Source of the DNA: Verrucomicrobiota bacterium
GTDB taxonomy: Bacteria; Verrucomicrobiota; Verrucomicrobiia; Limisphaerales; BJHT01
DNA length: 64,000 nt
Reading direction: 5' to 3'
NCBI GenBank assembly: GCA_014193395.1
Contig: BJHT01000003.1
Span: 1 to 64,000, forward strand
Each line of letters opens with the position of its first letter. The first letter of the stretch is position 1. The position numbers were made by a program, and so were the translations under genes. Positions 37,143 to 47,826 of the stretch are shown here, piece after piece. The notes beneath the pieces are model-generated. The model was not told the origin of the DNA, did no database searches, and worked only from the letters and a program-made list of their open reading frames with translations.

Positions 37143-38555
37143 ATGCAACATCGCAGAGACTTCTTCAAAAACGCCTTCCTCGCGCTCGGCGGACTTTCGC
37201 TGCCCGGCTTCCTGCCGCGGCTTTCCGCCGCGCAGACCGTGCCGCTGTTGGGCCGCGCCACGCCGATGCGTTTCATTTTCATGCACCGCGGCAACGGCCT
37301 TTTCCCAAGAGTCTGCGTGCCGCCGACGCTCGGCGCTGCGGAGCAGGAGAAGGAGAAGCGCAACGACGCGTTCGAGGTGGACCTCGACAAGCACCAGCTC
37401 CCCGATTGGATGGGGCCGCTGGAGGCGCACAAGAAAAACCTGACCATCATCCAGGGACTCTCCGGAAAAATGTGCACCGTGGGCCATCACTCGTGGTGCT
37501 CCTCGCTCGGCGTCTATAAGGCAAACGAACGACCCAGCTCCATCAAGTGGGCCACCGTGGACTTCGAGCTGGCGCGCCTTTTCCCGTCGCCGATGGAGCA
37601 CATCGAGCTGGCGTGCTTCCCCACCGACGGCGGCAATGCGCGCGGCAGTCTCGATGGCATCGCGAAGGGTTTTTCCGCGCGCGGCCCGCAGCAGCCGAAC
37701 TACGCCTTCGGCTCGCCGACAATCGCGGTGGAGGAGATTTTCAAATCCGTCGCCGCGGACAAAACCGGCCAGGTGCAATATCAGCTCCAGCGCAAGGTGC
37801 TGGAGTTCGTCGCCGGCCACGAGACGGAACTCGCGCGCCAGCTCGCGGGCATCGAGCAGCGCAAGGTCGGCAACTACGCCGGCTCCATTGATGACATCCG
37901 CGAGCGCAATCGGAAAATCGACCTCATGGCCGACACCGTGCGCCGCCACGTGCCGAAGCTCGACAGCAAATACCTCGCGGAAAAAATGACCACCCTCGAC
38001 CGCCAGATGGGCCACGCCGAAGTGCTCCTCGCCTCGCTCATCTCCGGCCTCACGAACGTCGTCTCCTTCACCGTGGATGAACTCGGCCACCACTACACCG
38101 GCATCCCCGGCATCGAAGGCGAAAACGTGAACATGCACGACGTCGGGCACGGTAAAGTCATCGGCGGCATCGAGGCTGTGGAAATTCGCCACCGCACCGA
38201 GCTGCACCACATGAAGGTCATGGAAAAAATCGTCGCCCGCCTCAAAAGCGTGCCCGAGGGCAAAGGCACGATGTTCGACAACACGATGATTTTCTATTTC
38301 CCCAACAGCGGCGAAACGCACCACGCCCAAGGCACGGAGTTCCCGTTCATCGTCCTCTCCGGCGCGAACAGCAAACTCAAGCTCGGCAGCAGCTACATCC
38401 GCCTGCCCTACTGGGGCACCCCCGGCCACAAGACGCTCGGCAACTTCTACACCACCATCCTCAACGCCTACGGCAATCCCATCAAACACTACGGCGACCC
38501 CGACCTCGGCCTGAAGATCGAGCAGACCGGCCCCATCAAGCAGTTCCTCGCCTGA
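37143..38555 (+). CDS. DUF1552 family protein with Tat-like signal
   Basis: MQHRRDFFKNAFLALGG; MRFIFMHRGNGLFP; KIVARLKSVPEGKGTMFDNTMIFYFPNSGETHH. Confidence 0.85.
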   Translation: MQHRRDFFKNAFLALGGLSLPGFLPRLSAAQTVPLLGRATPMRFIFMHRGNGLFPRVCVPPTLGAAEQEKEKRNDAFEVDLDKHQLPDWMGPLEAHKKNLTIIQGLSGKMCTVGHHSWCSSLGVYKANERPSSIKWATVDFELARLFPSPMEHIELACFPTDGGNARGSLDGIAKGFSARGPQQPNYAFGSPTIAVEEIFKSVAADKTGQVQYQLQRKVLEFVAGHETELARQLAGIEQRKVGNYAGSIDDIRERNRKIDLMADTVRRHVPKLDSKYLAEKMTTLDRQMGHAEVLLASLISGLTNVVSFTVDELGHHYTGIPGIEGENVNMHDVGHGKVIGGIEAVEIRHRTELHHMKVMEKIVARLKSVPEGKGTMFDNTMIFYFPNSGETHHAQGTEFPFIVLSGANSKLKLGSSYIRLPYWGTPGHKTLGNFYTTILNAYGNPIKHYGDPDLGLKIEQTGPIKQFLA

Positions 38556-38575
38556 TATATGAACCGGAACTGGTC

Positions 38576-41131
38576 ATGAACGCCGCGGCACGGCTCCTTC
38601 TGGAAGTCACGACCGCGCTTGCGGTGCTGGCGTGCTCGTTGCGCCTGCGCGCGGCGGAGATTCCGGTGACGACGATCCAGCCACGGCACGCGCAGGACGC
38701 TTTTTTTCAAACCTACTGCATCCGCTGCCACGGGCCGGAGAAGAGCAAGGGCAAGGTCACAATTCATGATCTCGATGGCAAGCTGGCCGCGGGGCATGAA
38801 CTGGAGCGCTGGGAAAAAATTTTGCAGATGCTCAAGAACGGCGAGATGCCTCCCGAGGCGGAGAAACAGCCGGGCGATGCGGAACGCAAGGCGGTGATCA
38901 ACTGGATCGAGACGGGGCTTCGCGATTACGCGAAGCACGCGCCACCGGAAGCCGCGGTCCCCACGACCCGCCGGCTGACGAATTTCGAATATCAGAACAC
39001 GATGCGGGACATGCTCGGGTTCGAGTTGAAATTCATCCACAGCCTGCCCGAAGACCCGGTGAAGCCCTACCACTTCAACAACACGGCGGAGTTCATGCTG
39101 ATCGGGCCCGAGCAGATGGAGCGTTATCTCGAGTGCGCCCGGCGGGCCATGGCGAGTGCGATCGTCGATCCCGGTGAGCCGAAGATTCACCGCACCGCGA
39201 AATCCCTCGCGCCCGGCAAGAAGGGCGGAGCTAAGGCGGGCGAACTGGGTGTCGAGATCGGCGTTTATGCGGGGCCCGGTCAGGGGGGGCAGAGCATTGG
39301 TTTGAAGGACTGGCCGAAGACGGGTGAGTTCAAGATTCGTGTGAAGGCTTCGGCCATCCTGCCTCCCGGCGAAAAGGAGGTCCCGCTGCGGCTGGTCATG
39401 GGAACATCGCTAAGGGGCGACGCTGGCTCCGGGGTGTATGAGCCGGTGGGCACGGTGCACCTGCGAGACGATCCAGGTCAGGTTCGGGACTTTGAGTTCC
39501 GCGGGCGAATCGAGAACATCCCGATTGAGCCTGGCGAGATCACCACCAAAGGCCAGCAACCGCCAAAAATCCTAATCCATTGCCAGAATGTTTTCGACAA
39601 CGGCGAACTCAACGACCACCGCAAGAGCGCTTTTGACGACTCGTGGAAGCGCGAAGCGCCCCGCATCCTCCTTGAGTCGATCGAGTTCGAGGCGCCCGTC
39701 GCCGACGTCTGGCCACCGGAGCATCACACGCGGATCCTGTTCGACTCCCCGCTGCGCAAGACAGACCCTGCCGCCTATGTCCGCGAAGTGCTCAAGCGAT
39801 TCATGTCCCGCGCCTATCGCAGACCGGTGATAACGGACGAACTCGATCGGTTCGTTAAAATCTACAATGCGCTGGCGGCGGATTTTGGAACGCTGGAAGA
39901 GGTGATGCGGGAAACTTTGGCGCTGGTCTTAGTTTCGCCGCAGTTCCTGTATCACACGGTCGCAGAAAACGGAGTGGCGACCCGGCAATATGAACTCGCG
40001 TCGAAGCTGTCTTATTTTCTGTGGGGAAGCATGCCGGACGACATCCTTGTTACTCTGGCCGCGCAGGGGCGGCTTGATGATCCGGCGGTGATTGCGGAGC
40101 AAGTTCGGCGGCTGCTGGCGGACAAGCGTTCGGGCGATTTCATCAATAACTTCACGACCCAATGGCTCGGTCTCGCGAAGCTGAAGACGGTGAGCATCAA
40201 CCGGGATCTTTTTCCGCGCTTCCTCTACCTGGTCCACGTGGGGGAGCGAAGGGGGCAGGAGGTGTCATTCCTGCCGACGATTCGCGATTTCATGCACCAT
40301 GAGACCGTTGGCTTCATCGCGGAGTTGATCAAACGCAACGTGAGCGTTCTGGCCATCGTGAATTCGGATTTCGCATTTCTAAATCAGCCGCTCGCGGCGC
40401 ATTACGGCGTGCCCGGCGTGCAGGGGAATGAGCTTCGCCCGGTGCCGGTCCAGCCCGAGCACCGGTTGGGCGGGTTGCTTACCCAGGGCTCGATCTTGAT
40501 TGGAAACTCGACGGGTTCGGCGCCGCATCCGATCTACCGCGCGGTCTGGCTGCGGGAGGCGATTCTCGGCGAGGAAGTCCGGCCGCCGCCCGCCGAGGTG
40601 CCGGCCCTGTCGGACTCCGCCGGTGATGCGGCGGCAAAAGCCATCACCATCAAAGATCTGCTGCGCCAGCACCGGAAGCAGGAAAGCTGCAACGTGTGTC
40701 ATGCCAGCCTCGACCCGTGGGGCATCCCTTTTGAAAAATACAACGCTGTCGGCAAATTTCAGCCGATGGTTCCAAAGGCAGGCACCCGGGTCAGGGGATT
40801 CAACGAAAAATCCGACAAGGATCTGGCGGGCTACGAGACCTACCTCAAGACCATCAACACGGTGCAGGTGGAGGCCGATGCGCAGGTCCCGCGCGGGCCG
40901 AAGATTGACGGCATGGAGGAACTCAAGGCCTATCTCCAGAAGGAGCGCCAGGATGACATCGCCGCAAATGTGACGAAGAGACTCCTAAGCTACGCCATCG
41001 GGCGAGCGCTAAGCTATCGGGATCAATCCGCCGTCGCCGACCTGTGCAATCAAACCAGGAAGAATTCCTACCGCTTTCAGGACGTGATTGCAGCGATCTG
41101 TCAGAGCGAGACTTTTCGCGGGCGACGTTGA
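38576..41131 (+). CDS. DUF1587/DUF1592/DUF1588/DUF1585-type cytochrome c-like protein
   Basis: Two CXXCH motifs (CIRCHGPEKSKG, CNVCHASLDPWGIPFEKYNAVGKFQ); RRLTNFEYQNTMRDMLG. Confidence 0.85.
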   Translation: MNAAARLLLEVTTALAVLACSLRLRAAEIPVTTIQPRHAQDAFFQTYCIRCHGPEKSKGKVTIHDLDGKLAAGHELERWEKILQMLKNGEMPPEAEKQPGDAERKAVINWIETGLRDYAKHAPPEAAVPTTRRLTNFEYQNTMRDMLGFELKFIHSLPEDPVKPYHFNNTAEFMLIGPEQMERYLECARRAMASAIVDPGEPKIHRTAKSLAPGKKGGAKAGELGVEIGVYAGPGQGGQSIGLKDWPKTGEFKIRVKASAILPPGEKEVPLRLVMGTSLRGDAGSGVYEPVGTVHLRDDPGQVRDFEFRGRIENIPIEPGEITTKGQQPPKILIHCQNVFDNGELNDHRKSAFDDSWKREAPRILLESIEFEAPVADVWPPEHHTRILFDSPLRKTDPAAYVREVLKRFMSRAYRRPVITDELDRFVKIYNALAADFGTLEEVMRETLALVLVSPQFLYHTVAENGVATRQYELASKLSYFLWGSMPDDILVTLAAQGRLDDPAVIAEQVRRLLADKRSGDFINNFTTQWLGLAKLKTVSINRDLFPRFLYLVHVGERRGQEVSFLPTIRDFMHHETVGFIAELIKRNVSVLAIVNSDFAFLNQPLAAHYGVPGVQGNELRPVPVQPEHRLGGLLTQGSILIGNSTGSAPHPIYRAVWLREAILGEEVRPPPAEVPALSDSAGDAAAKAITIKDLLRQHRKQESCNVCHASLDPWGIPFEKYNAVGKFQPMVPKAGTRVRGFNEKSDKDLAGYETYLKTINTVQVEADAQVPRGPKIDGMEELKAYLQKERQDDIAANVTKRLLSYAIGRALSYRDQSAVADLCNQTRKNSYRFQDVIAAICQSETFRGRR

Positions 41132-41172
41132 TCCTTCTAAGGCACTGACCGAACACTACGGGACACAATGGT

Positions 41173-42531
41173 ATGAAACAAAAATCCTGGCATCTCAACC
41201 GCCGTGAATTTCTCCGTGGCAGCGGCATGGCTTTGGCGTTGCCATTGCTCGAGAGCATGGGCTGGGCAAAGTCCGTGGCCGGCCAGGAACTCCCGAAGCG
41301 GATGGTGGTGAGCTATTTTGCCTACGGCGCCTACATGCCGGAATCCACCGACGGCGTCCCGATGCCTGGCAAACCGCATCACGATTGGAACTGGTGGCCC
41401 TGCGCCCATCCGGGGCCTTTGACTTTCAACAAGTCCGCCGCGCCATTTGAGCCGCTTAAGAATTACGTCAGCTACCTGCGCGGCCTCGACCACGCGGGCG
41501 GCTACGGGCTTGGCGGACACAGCAGCGGCGATGTCTTTGCCACGGGAGCGAACATGTCTGGCAGCGAGAAGACCAACAACATCTCGCTCGACCAACTTGC
41601 CGCCAAGATCAACGGACATCAGACCCGGTATGCGTCGCTCGTTCTCGGCACCGAGGGCGGCACCGGCTCCTACGGAAGCTGCAAGACCCTCTCGCATTAC
41701 GGGCCGGGCCGGCCAATTCCCGCGCTGCAGAAGCCGCAGGAAATTTTCAACCGGATGTTCCAGCCGTATGGCACCACCAGTGTTGAGCAGATCCGTGCCC
41801 GACTCAAACGCGATGCCAGCGTGCTTGATTTGATGCTGGAACAGTCCAAGAGCCTGAATCGGCGGCTCGGCAAGGCGGACCAGACGAAGATGGGGGAGTA
41901 TCTGGACGCGGTTCGTTCCATCGAGAAAAGCGTCGAACGCACCAGCCAGTGGACCCACGAACCGCTGCCCAATGTGGATGCCAAAGGGCTGAATCTCGAA
42001 GTGCCTTTTAAGGCGGCGCAGGAATATATCCGCTGCCTGTATGATCTGCTGTTTCTCGCCTTCCAGACGGATTCCACGCGCTATGCCTCGCTGATGCTGG
42101 AAAGCGAGCAATCGCAGACGAGCGAAATGTGGAACTACGCCACCTACGCCCTCGGTTACAAAGGCGCCACGCACGACCTCGCCCACAAGCGCCCCGTCGA
42201 ATCCGGCCACTGGGACCACTGGCGCGCCCAGCAGCACGCTTATTTCCTGCAACGTCTGCACGACACGAAGGAAGGCGAAGGCAACCTGCTCGACCGCACC
42301 GTTGTGCTGTGGGGCTCCGCCCATCCGCACGGCTCACACAGCACAAAAAATTACCCAATTCATCTCGCCGGCGGCAACGCCCTCGGCTTCAAGCACGGAC
42401 GTCTGCACGCCTTTGAAGGGGCCAAGAAGGTGCCGCTGGCAAACCTCTTCGTCTCGATGCTCAACGCCGTTGGTGTGCCCACGGAAAAATTCGCCGACAG
42501 CACCGGGGAAATGACCGAACTGCTCGGTTGA
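41173..42531 (+). CDS. DUF1552 family protein with Tat-like signal
   Basis: LNRREFLRGSGMALALPLLESMGWA; overall DUF1552-like layout downstream of a DUF1592 gene. Confidence 0.8.
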   Translation: MKQKSWHLNRREFLRGSGMALALPLLESMGWAKSVAGQELPKRMVVSYFAYGAYMPESTDGVPMPGKPHHDWNWWPCAHPGPLTFNKSAAPFEPLKNYVSYLRGLDHAGGYGLGGHSSGDVFATGANMSGSEKTNNISLDQLAAKINGHQTRYASLVLGTEGGTGSYGSCKTLSHYGPGRPIPALQKPQEIFNRMFQPYGTTSVEQIRARLKRDASVLDLMLEQSKSLNRRLGKADQTKMGEYLDAVRSIEKSVERTSQWTHEPLPNVDAKGLNLEVPFKAAQEYIRCLYDLLFLAFQTDSTRYASLMLESEQSQTSEMWNYATYALGYKGATHDLAHKRPVESGHWDHWRAQQHAYFLQRLHDTKEGEGNLLDRTVVLWGSAHPHGSHSTKNYPIHLAGGNALGFKHGRLHAFEGAKKVPLANLFVSMLNAVGVPTEKFADSTGEMTELLG

Positions 42532-42541
42532 TCTGAATTCC

Positions 42542-43483
42542 ATGCTCCCGGTCCCCAATCTCCGCTGGATTCGATTGCTTGCCTGCTGGCTTTCCTTGGC
42601 TGTGACTGGCTACGCGGAGCAGCCTTCCGGATTCAAGATCATCGACTCGCATGTGCATCTGTGGGACATCAGCCGCCCGGCGGGTCTCAGGTGGATAAAA
42701 AAGGACGACAAGGTGCTCAATCGGAATTTCCTTCCACCGGATCATGAGCCGGTTGCGCACTCGAACTCCGTTGGGGGCGTGATCGTCGTCCAGGCCGGCC
42801 AGAGCCTGCCGGACAATCAGTGGAACCTCGACCTCACCGCGCACAATCCGCGACTCTACCGCGGCATCGTCGGCAATCTCTCGGAAGTCATCGGCACGCC
42901 CGCTTTCAAACCGCTCTTCGCGAAGCTCTGCGAAAACCCGCGCTACGTTGGCTACCGGCTCTCCGGGCGGTATCAGGAAAAACTCAGCGATGCGTTCTTC
43001 GCCGACCTGCGGCTCACCGCGCAGAAAGGCCGCACGGTTGATTTTCTCCTCGGCAGCTACCGCCTCGAAGAAGTCGCCGAAATCGCCCGCCGCGTGCCGG
43101 AGCTGCGCATCATTCTGGACCACCTCGGCGGCGTGAAACTCGACGGCAAGCCGCTCGCGCCCGAATGGGTCGCGCAATTTCGCGCCGTCGCGAAACAGCC
43201 CAACGTCCGCTGCAAAGTCTCCGCGCTTTTTGGCCGCTGGGAAAAGCAGCCCGCCCCGCAAGACCTCGCCGCCTACACCGAAGTGCTCGACCTCGCCTTC
43301 GCGAGCTTCGGCGAAGACCGGCTCATCTACGGCAGCGACTGGCCCGTGTCAGAACAAACCGCCGACTACGCCGCCGTCCTCCGCCTCACCCGCGCCTACT
43401 TCGACAGCAAAGGCCCCGCGGCTTCCGCCAAGCTCTTCCATCAAAATGCGCAGAACTTTTACCGCCCTCCTGACCGGAAGTGA
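42542..43483 (+). CDS. Secreted amidohydrolase-family protein
   Basis: IIDSHVHLWDISRPAGLRWIKKDDKVLNRNFLPPDHEPVAHSNSVGGVIVVQAGQSLPDNQWNLDLTAHNPRLYRG; paralogue of the N-half of 18654-20300. Confidence 0.85.
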   Translation: MLPVPNLRWIRLLACWLSLAVTGYAEQPSGFKIIDSHVHLWDISRPAGLRWIKKDDKVLNRNFLPPDHEPVAHSNSVGGVIVVQAGQSLPDNQWNLDLTAHNPRLYRGIVGNLSEVIGTPAFKPLFAKLCENPRYVGYRLSGRYQEKLSDAFFADLRLTAQKGRTVDFLLGSYRLEEVAEIARRVPELRIILDHLGGVKLDGKPLAPEWVAQFRAVAKQPNVRCKVSALFGRWEKQPAPQDLAAYTEVLDLAFASFGEDRLIYGSDWPVSEQTADYAAVLRLTRAYFDSKGPAASAKLFHQNAQNFYRPPDRK

Positions 43484-43511
43484 TGACGGCCTTTGCAAAA
43501 ACCCGGGCGCG

Positions 43512-43670
43512 ATGAAGCCAACCGCGGCGGTCTCATTCGTTGTGCCCACATTTCTCTGCTGCGAAGCTGCTGTTGGCGCTGGCACCTCCAACGTTCTCAT
43601 GTTCACCGGCGACCTCGGCTGCAAGGATGTCCGCTTCTGCAATTCAGAATCCGCTCATTTCACACTATGA
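43512..43670 (+). pseudogene. Sulfatase 5' relic or short leader ORF overlapping the sulfatase start
   Basis: MKPTAAVSFVVPTFLCCEAAVGAGTSNVLMFTGDLGCKDVRFCNSESAHFTL*; TSNVLMFTG-DLGCKDVRFCN aligns with sulfatase KPNIVFILADDLGYGDVRCYN. ATGA overlap with the intact sulfatase. Confidence 0.55.
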
Positions 43671-45283
43671 AAGCCGCTCTCGTCGCCTCTTTGCTGTTGT
43701 TGCCGTGCGCAACACTGTTCGCCGCCGACACCAAGCCCAACATCCTCGTCATCCTCGCCGACGACCTCGGCTACGGCGATGTCCAGTGCAACAATCCGCA
43801 GCGCGGGAAAATTCCCACGCCGCACATCGACAAGCTCGCGGCGCAGGGGATGCGCTTCACGGACGGGCATTCGTCCTCGGGCGTGTGCTCGCCGTCGCGC
43901 TACACGTTGCTCACGGGGCGGTATCATTGGCGCACGCGATTGCAGGGCGGCATCGTCGGAGTGTTTGGCGAGCCGCTGATCGCGCCGGACCGCATGACCA
44001 TCGCCACGCTGGCGAAGCAGCAGGGCTATCGCACCGCGTGCATCGGCAAATGGCATCTCGGCTGGGACTGGCCCGTCACGAAGGAGCAGCGTCCGTTGCT
44101 CTCGCCGACGAAGCAGCCGGACGATGAAGCGAGCAAGGCCAACAAGAAAGCCGCCGCGGCCGGAGCCGTCGCCACCGAGCAGCAGATCGCGGCGTGGCGT
44201 GACATTTTCTCGAAGCCCATCGCGGGCGGCCCCAGCACGCGCGGCTTCGATCTCTACTTCGGGACGGACGTTCCCAACTGGCCGCCGTTTTGTTTCATCG
44301 AGAACGATCGCACGCTGGGCATTCCCACGGAGTTCTTGCCGCGCGAATACATGGTGAAAAACCAGGCGAGCCAGCAAGGCCCGGCGCTCAAGGATTGGAA
44401 ACTCGAAGGCATTATGCCGACGCTCGGCACCCGCACGATTCAGTTCATCAATGAGGCTGCGGAAAAGAAGGAGCCCTTCCTCGTTTACCTGCCCCTCACC
44501 TCGCCGCACACGCCGCTCGCGGTGAATCCAGAGTGGAAAGACAAGAGCCGCCTCAATCCCTTCGCCGATTTCGTGATGGAGACGGATGCCGTCGTGGGCC
44601 GCGTGCTTGATGCGCTGGAGAAAAGCGGCGCAGCGGAGAACACGCTCGTCATCTTCACTTCCGACAACGGCTGCGCGCCGTACATCGGCGTGAAGGACCT
44701 CGAACAGATGGGCCACTATCCGAGCGGCCCGTTGCGCGGCTACAAGGCGGATGCGTGGGAAGGCGGGCATCGCGTGCCCTTCATCGTGCGCTGGCCCGGT
44801 GTGGTGAAGGCGGGCGGTGTGTGCAACCAGCTTGTGTATCAAGCCGACTTCCTCCGCACCTTCGCCGATGTTTTTGGCGTGAAGCTTCCCGACACCGCCG
44901 GCGAGGACAGCTTCAGCCTCATGCCCTTGCTCAAAGGCAACGACAAACCCATCCGCGAGAATGCCGTGAGCGCATCCAGCCAGGGCACGCCCGCGTTGCG
45001 CCGCGGTTCTTGGAAATACATCCCCGCACCCGGCTCCGGCGGTTGGGGCACCGGCGGCGATCAATCGCAGCCCGTGCAGCTCTACAACCTCGCGGACGAT
45101 CTCGGGGAAACGAAGAACCTCGCCGCCGCCATGCCTGAGAAAGTCGCCGAGATGAAAGCGCTGCTGGAGAAACTCATCACCGACGGCCGCAGCACGCCCG
45201 GCGCGTTGCAGAAGAACGATGTCGAAGTCATCCGCTATCCGCGTGCCGCCGCGCCGGGGAGAAAAGCCAACGCCAGAAAGTAA
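43667..45283 (+). CDS. Secreted sulfatase (arylsulfatase-like)
   Basis: NILVILADDLGYGDV and formylglycine-site signature SGVCSPSRYTLLTGR; TACIGKWHLG. Confidence 0.92.
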   Translation: MKAALVASLLLLPCATLFAADTKPNILVILADDLGYGDVQCNNPQRGKIPTPHIDKLAAQGMRFTDGHSSSGVCSPSRYTLLTGRYHWRTRLQGGIVGVFGEPLIAPDRMTIATLAKQQGYRTACIGKWHLGWDWPVTKEQRPLLSPTKQPDDEASKANKKAAAAGAVATEQQIAAWRDIFSKPIAGGPSTRGFDLYFGTDVPNWPPFCFIENDRTLGIPTEFLPREYMVKNQASQQGPALKDWKLEGIMPTLGTRTIQFINEAAEKKEPFLVYLPLTSPHTPLAVNPEWKDKSRLNPFADFVMETDAVVGRVLDALEKSGAAENTLVIFTSDNGCAPYIGVKDLEQMGHYPSGPLRGYKADAWEGGHRVPFIVRWPGVVKAGGVCNQLVYQADFLRTFADVFGVKLPDTAGEDSFSLMPLLKGNDKPIRENAVSASSQGTPALRRGSWKYIPAPGSGGWGTGGDQSQPVQLYNLADDLGETKNLAAAMPEKVAEMKALLEKLITDGRSTPGALQKNDVEVIRYPRAAAPGRKANARK

Positions 45284-45298
45284 CCTTGCTGCCATCAG

Positions 45299-47719
45299 AT
45301 GAAGACCACGCTCATTGCTTGCACCCTCGCCGTAATCATCGCCGCGCCGTTCCCTGCCTTGGCTGCGGGCAAGGAACCATCAGCGGCGATCCCCGACTTC
45401 ACGCGCGGCGACAAACCGGCCGGCAAGGACGACTGGACGCTCGGCCCCACCGGTGCGCGGGGCTGGTATCACACCGCGAACGGCCACTCTCGCGCGGCGA
45501 GACAGATTTTGATCACCGAGGTTGCCGCCGGTTCTCCGGCCGCGGGCAGCCTGTTGAAGAATGACGTTATCCTCGGCGTGAACGGCGCGAGCTTCACCGA
45601 CGATGCCCGCGTGCAGTTCGCCAATGCCATCACGGCTGCGGAATCGGCAGACGGCACGTTGCGCGTGCGGCGCTGGCGTGCCGGCAAAACGGAAGCGGTG
45701 GAAATCAAACTGCCCGTGCTCGGCAGCTACAGCGCCACCGCGCCCTACGATTGCCCCAAATCAAAACGCATCCTCGAACTCGGCTGCGCCTCGCTCGCAC
45801 AGCGCATGGCCGCGCCGGATTACAGCCGCGGGATGAATCCCATTTCGCGCTCGCTCAACGCGCTCGCCCTGCTCGCCGGCGGCGACCGGCGGCACCTGCC
45901 GATGATCCAACCCGAGGCGAGGTGGGCCGCGGACTTCACGACCAGCGGATACTTGTCCTGGTATTACGGCTACCTGATGACCTTCCTCGGCGAATACGTC
46001 GTCGCCACCGGCGACCAATCGGTGATGCCCGGCCTCAAGCGTCTCGCGCTCGAGACCGCGCGCGGCCAGAGCCGCGTGGGCACCTGGGGACATCGCTTTG
46101 CCGAGCCGGGCGGAAATCTGGAAGGCTACGGCTGCATGAATCAGCCCGGCCTCAGCCTCACCATCGGCATGGTGCTCGCACGCGAGGCCGGCGTGAGCGA
46201 TCCCGATCTCGACCGCGCCATCACAAAGGCCGCCGCGTTTCTGCGCTGGTGGGTGAACAAAGGCGGCATCCCGTATGGAGATCACCGGCCCTACCCCGCG
46301 CATGAGGACAACGGCAAATGCGCCGCGGCCGCCGTGCTCTTTGACCTGCTCGGCGACCGCGAAGCAGCGGAGTTTTTCGCCAAAATGTCCACCGCCGCCT
46401 ACAGCGAGCGCGAGCGTGGTCACACCGGCAACTTCTTCAACTACCTCTGGGCGCTCCATGGCGTCGCCCGCGGCGGCCCGCTGGCCACCGGCGCCTACCT
46501 GAAGGAACAGTCTTGGTATTACGATCTGGCTCGCGACGGGAGCAGCCGCTTCCTTTATCAGCCCTCGCCCGAAGGCGCCGAGGAGCATCACAAATACACC
46601 CACTGGGACTGCACCGGCAGCCATCTCATCGCTTATGCGCTGCCGCTGAAAAGCCTGCGCCTCACCGGCAGAAAGCCCTTCACCACGCCGCCGCTCGAAG
46701 CCGCGCAAGTCGCCGAGGTCATCGCCGCCGGCCGCGATTTCGCCTTCCGCGGCGACGAGAATCGCTACGAACAACGCTCACCGGAACAACTGCTCGCCGG
46801 ACTCGCCAACTGGTCTCCGTTCGTGCGCAAACGCTCCGCGGCCGCGCTCGGAAAACGCGACGGAGATTTCCTTCCTGCGCTGCTGCAAATGCTCGCCGGC
46901 AATCAGCGCGACGCCCGCTACGGGGCCTGCGAGGCCCTTGGTGCGCTCGGCAAACGCGCCGATGCCGCCGCACCACAACTGCGCGCCGCGCTCAAAGACA
47001 CTGACCCGTGGCTGCAATGCCTCGCCGCCGAGGCCATTCCCGCGCTCAGTCCCGAGGTGCGCAAAGCCTGCGTCAGCGACCTGCTCGCGCTGACGGTCCG
47101 CACCAATCCCGCCGACCCGCGGCGCCACGCCGCGCTCTCCGCCAGCCTCGCGCTGTTCACCCATTACCCCGGCGTGCGCGCGCCGCAGAGCATCCTCGAA
47201 GCTTCGCTCGAAGGTGTGGACCGGGCGCAACTTTATCCCGCCCTCCAGTCGCTGTTGAACCACGAGGACAGCATCGCCCGCGGCACCGCAGCGAAGACCT
47301 TCAACAAGCTCACCGACGAGGATCTCGTCGCCCTGCTGCCGGACATCGTCAAAGCCATCCAACCCCTCGCGCCGAGCAATGAGATGTTCGCCGACGGCGT
47401 CCGCCTTGCCGGCCTCGATTTGCTCTCGCGCCTGCGCATCCGCGAAGGCATGGCGCTCTGCGTCGCGGTCATCGAACCCAACCGCTGGGGTGAAAAAAAC
47501 CGCGCCAAAGACTGCCTCGCCTATCTCCAGCGCTACGGTGCCCACGCCAAGCCGCTGCTGCCCAAGCTTCGGGAAATGCGCGCCTATCTCGCGAAAGTGA
47601 AAAAAGCGCCCGCGGACCATTTGAAGCAGTTCGACCAGGCCGTCGCCGGCATCGAAGCCAGCACCGCGACGCCGGCCTTGGTGGATCCCCCCAATTTCAA
47701 GAGACGTGCTGCGAAATGA
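45299..47719 (+). CDS. PDZ-like plus HEAT-like repeat protein (DUF6288-like)
   Basis: DWTLGPTGARGWYHT...ILITEVAAGSPAAGSLLKNDVILGVNGASFTDDAR (PDZ-like); C-terminal helical repeats; paralogue of 49987-52491. Confidence 0.7.
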   Translation: MKTTLIACTLAVIIAAPFPALAAGKEPSAAIPDFTRGDKPAGKDDWTLGPTGARGWYHTANGHSRAARQILITEVAAGSPAAGSLLKNDVILGVNGASFTDDARVQFANAITAAESADGTLRVRRWRAGKTEAVEIKLPVLGSYSATAPYDCPKSKRILELGCASLAQRMAAPDYSRGMNPISRSLNALALLAGGDRRHLPMIQPEARWAADFTTSGYLSWYYGYLMTFLGEYVVATGDQSVMPGLKRLALETARGQSRVGTWGHRFAEPGGNLEGYGCMNQPGLSLTIGMVLAREAGVSDPDLDRAITKAAAFLRWWVNKGGIPYGDHRPYPAHEDNGKCAAAAVLFDLLGDREAAEFFAKMSTAAYSERERGHTGNFFNYLWALHGVARGGPLATGAYLKEQSWYYDLARDGSSRFLYQPSPEGAEEHHKYTHWDCTGSHLIAYALPLKSLRLTGRKPFTTPPLEAAQVAEVIAAGRDFAFRGDENRYEQRSPEQLLAGLANWSPFVRKRSAAALGKRDGDFLPALLQMLAGNQRDARYGACEALGALGKRADAAAPQLRAALKDTDPWLQCLAAEAIPALSPEVRKACVSDLLALTVRTNPADPRRHAALSASLALFTHYPGVRAPQSILEASLEGVDRAQLYPALQSLLNHEDSIARGTAAKTFNKLTDEDLVALLPDIVKAIQPLAPSNEMFADGVRLAGLDLLSRLRIREGMALCVAVIEPNRWGEKNRAKDCLAYLQRYGAHAKPLLPKLREMRAYLAKVKKAPADHLKQFDQAVAGIEASTATPALVDPPNFKRRAAK

Positions 47720-47826
47720 GCTGATGCTTTCAATTCAAACCCGCGCCACTCAGACTGCGGGGAAACCAGCACCGGTCACCGCGCCACCGCACGGAGCCAG
47801 TTACCCAGTCACCCACTCACCAACCC

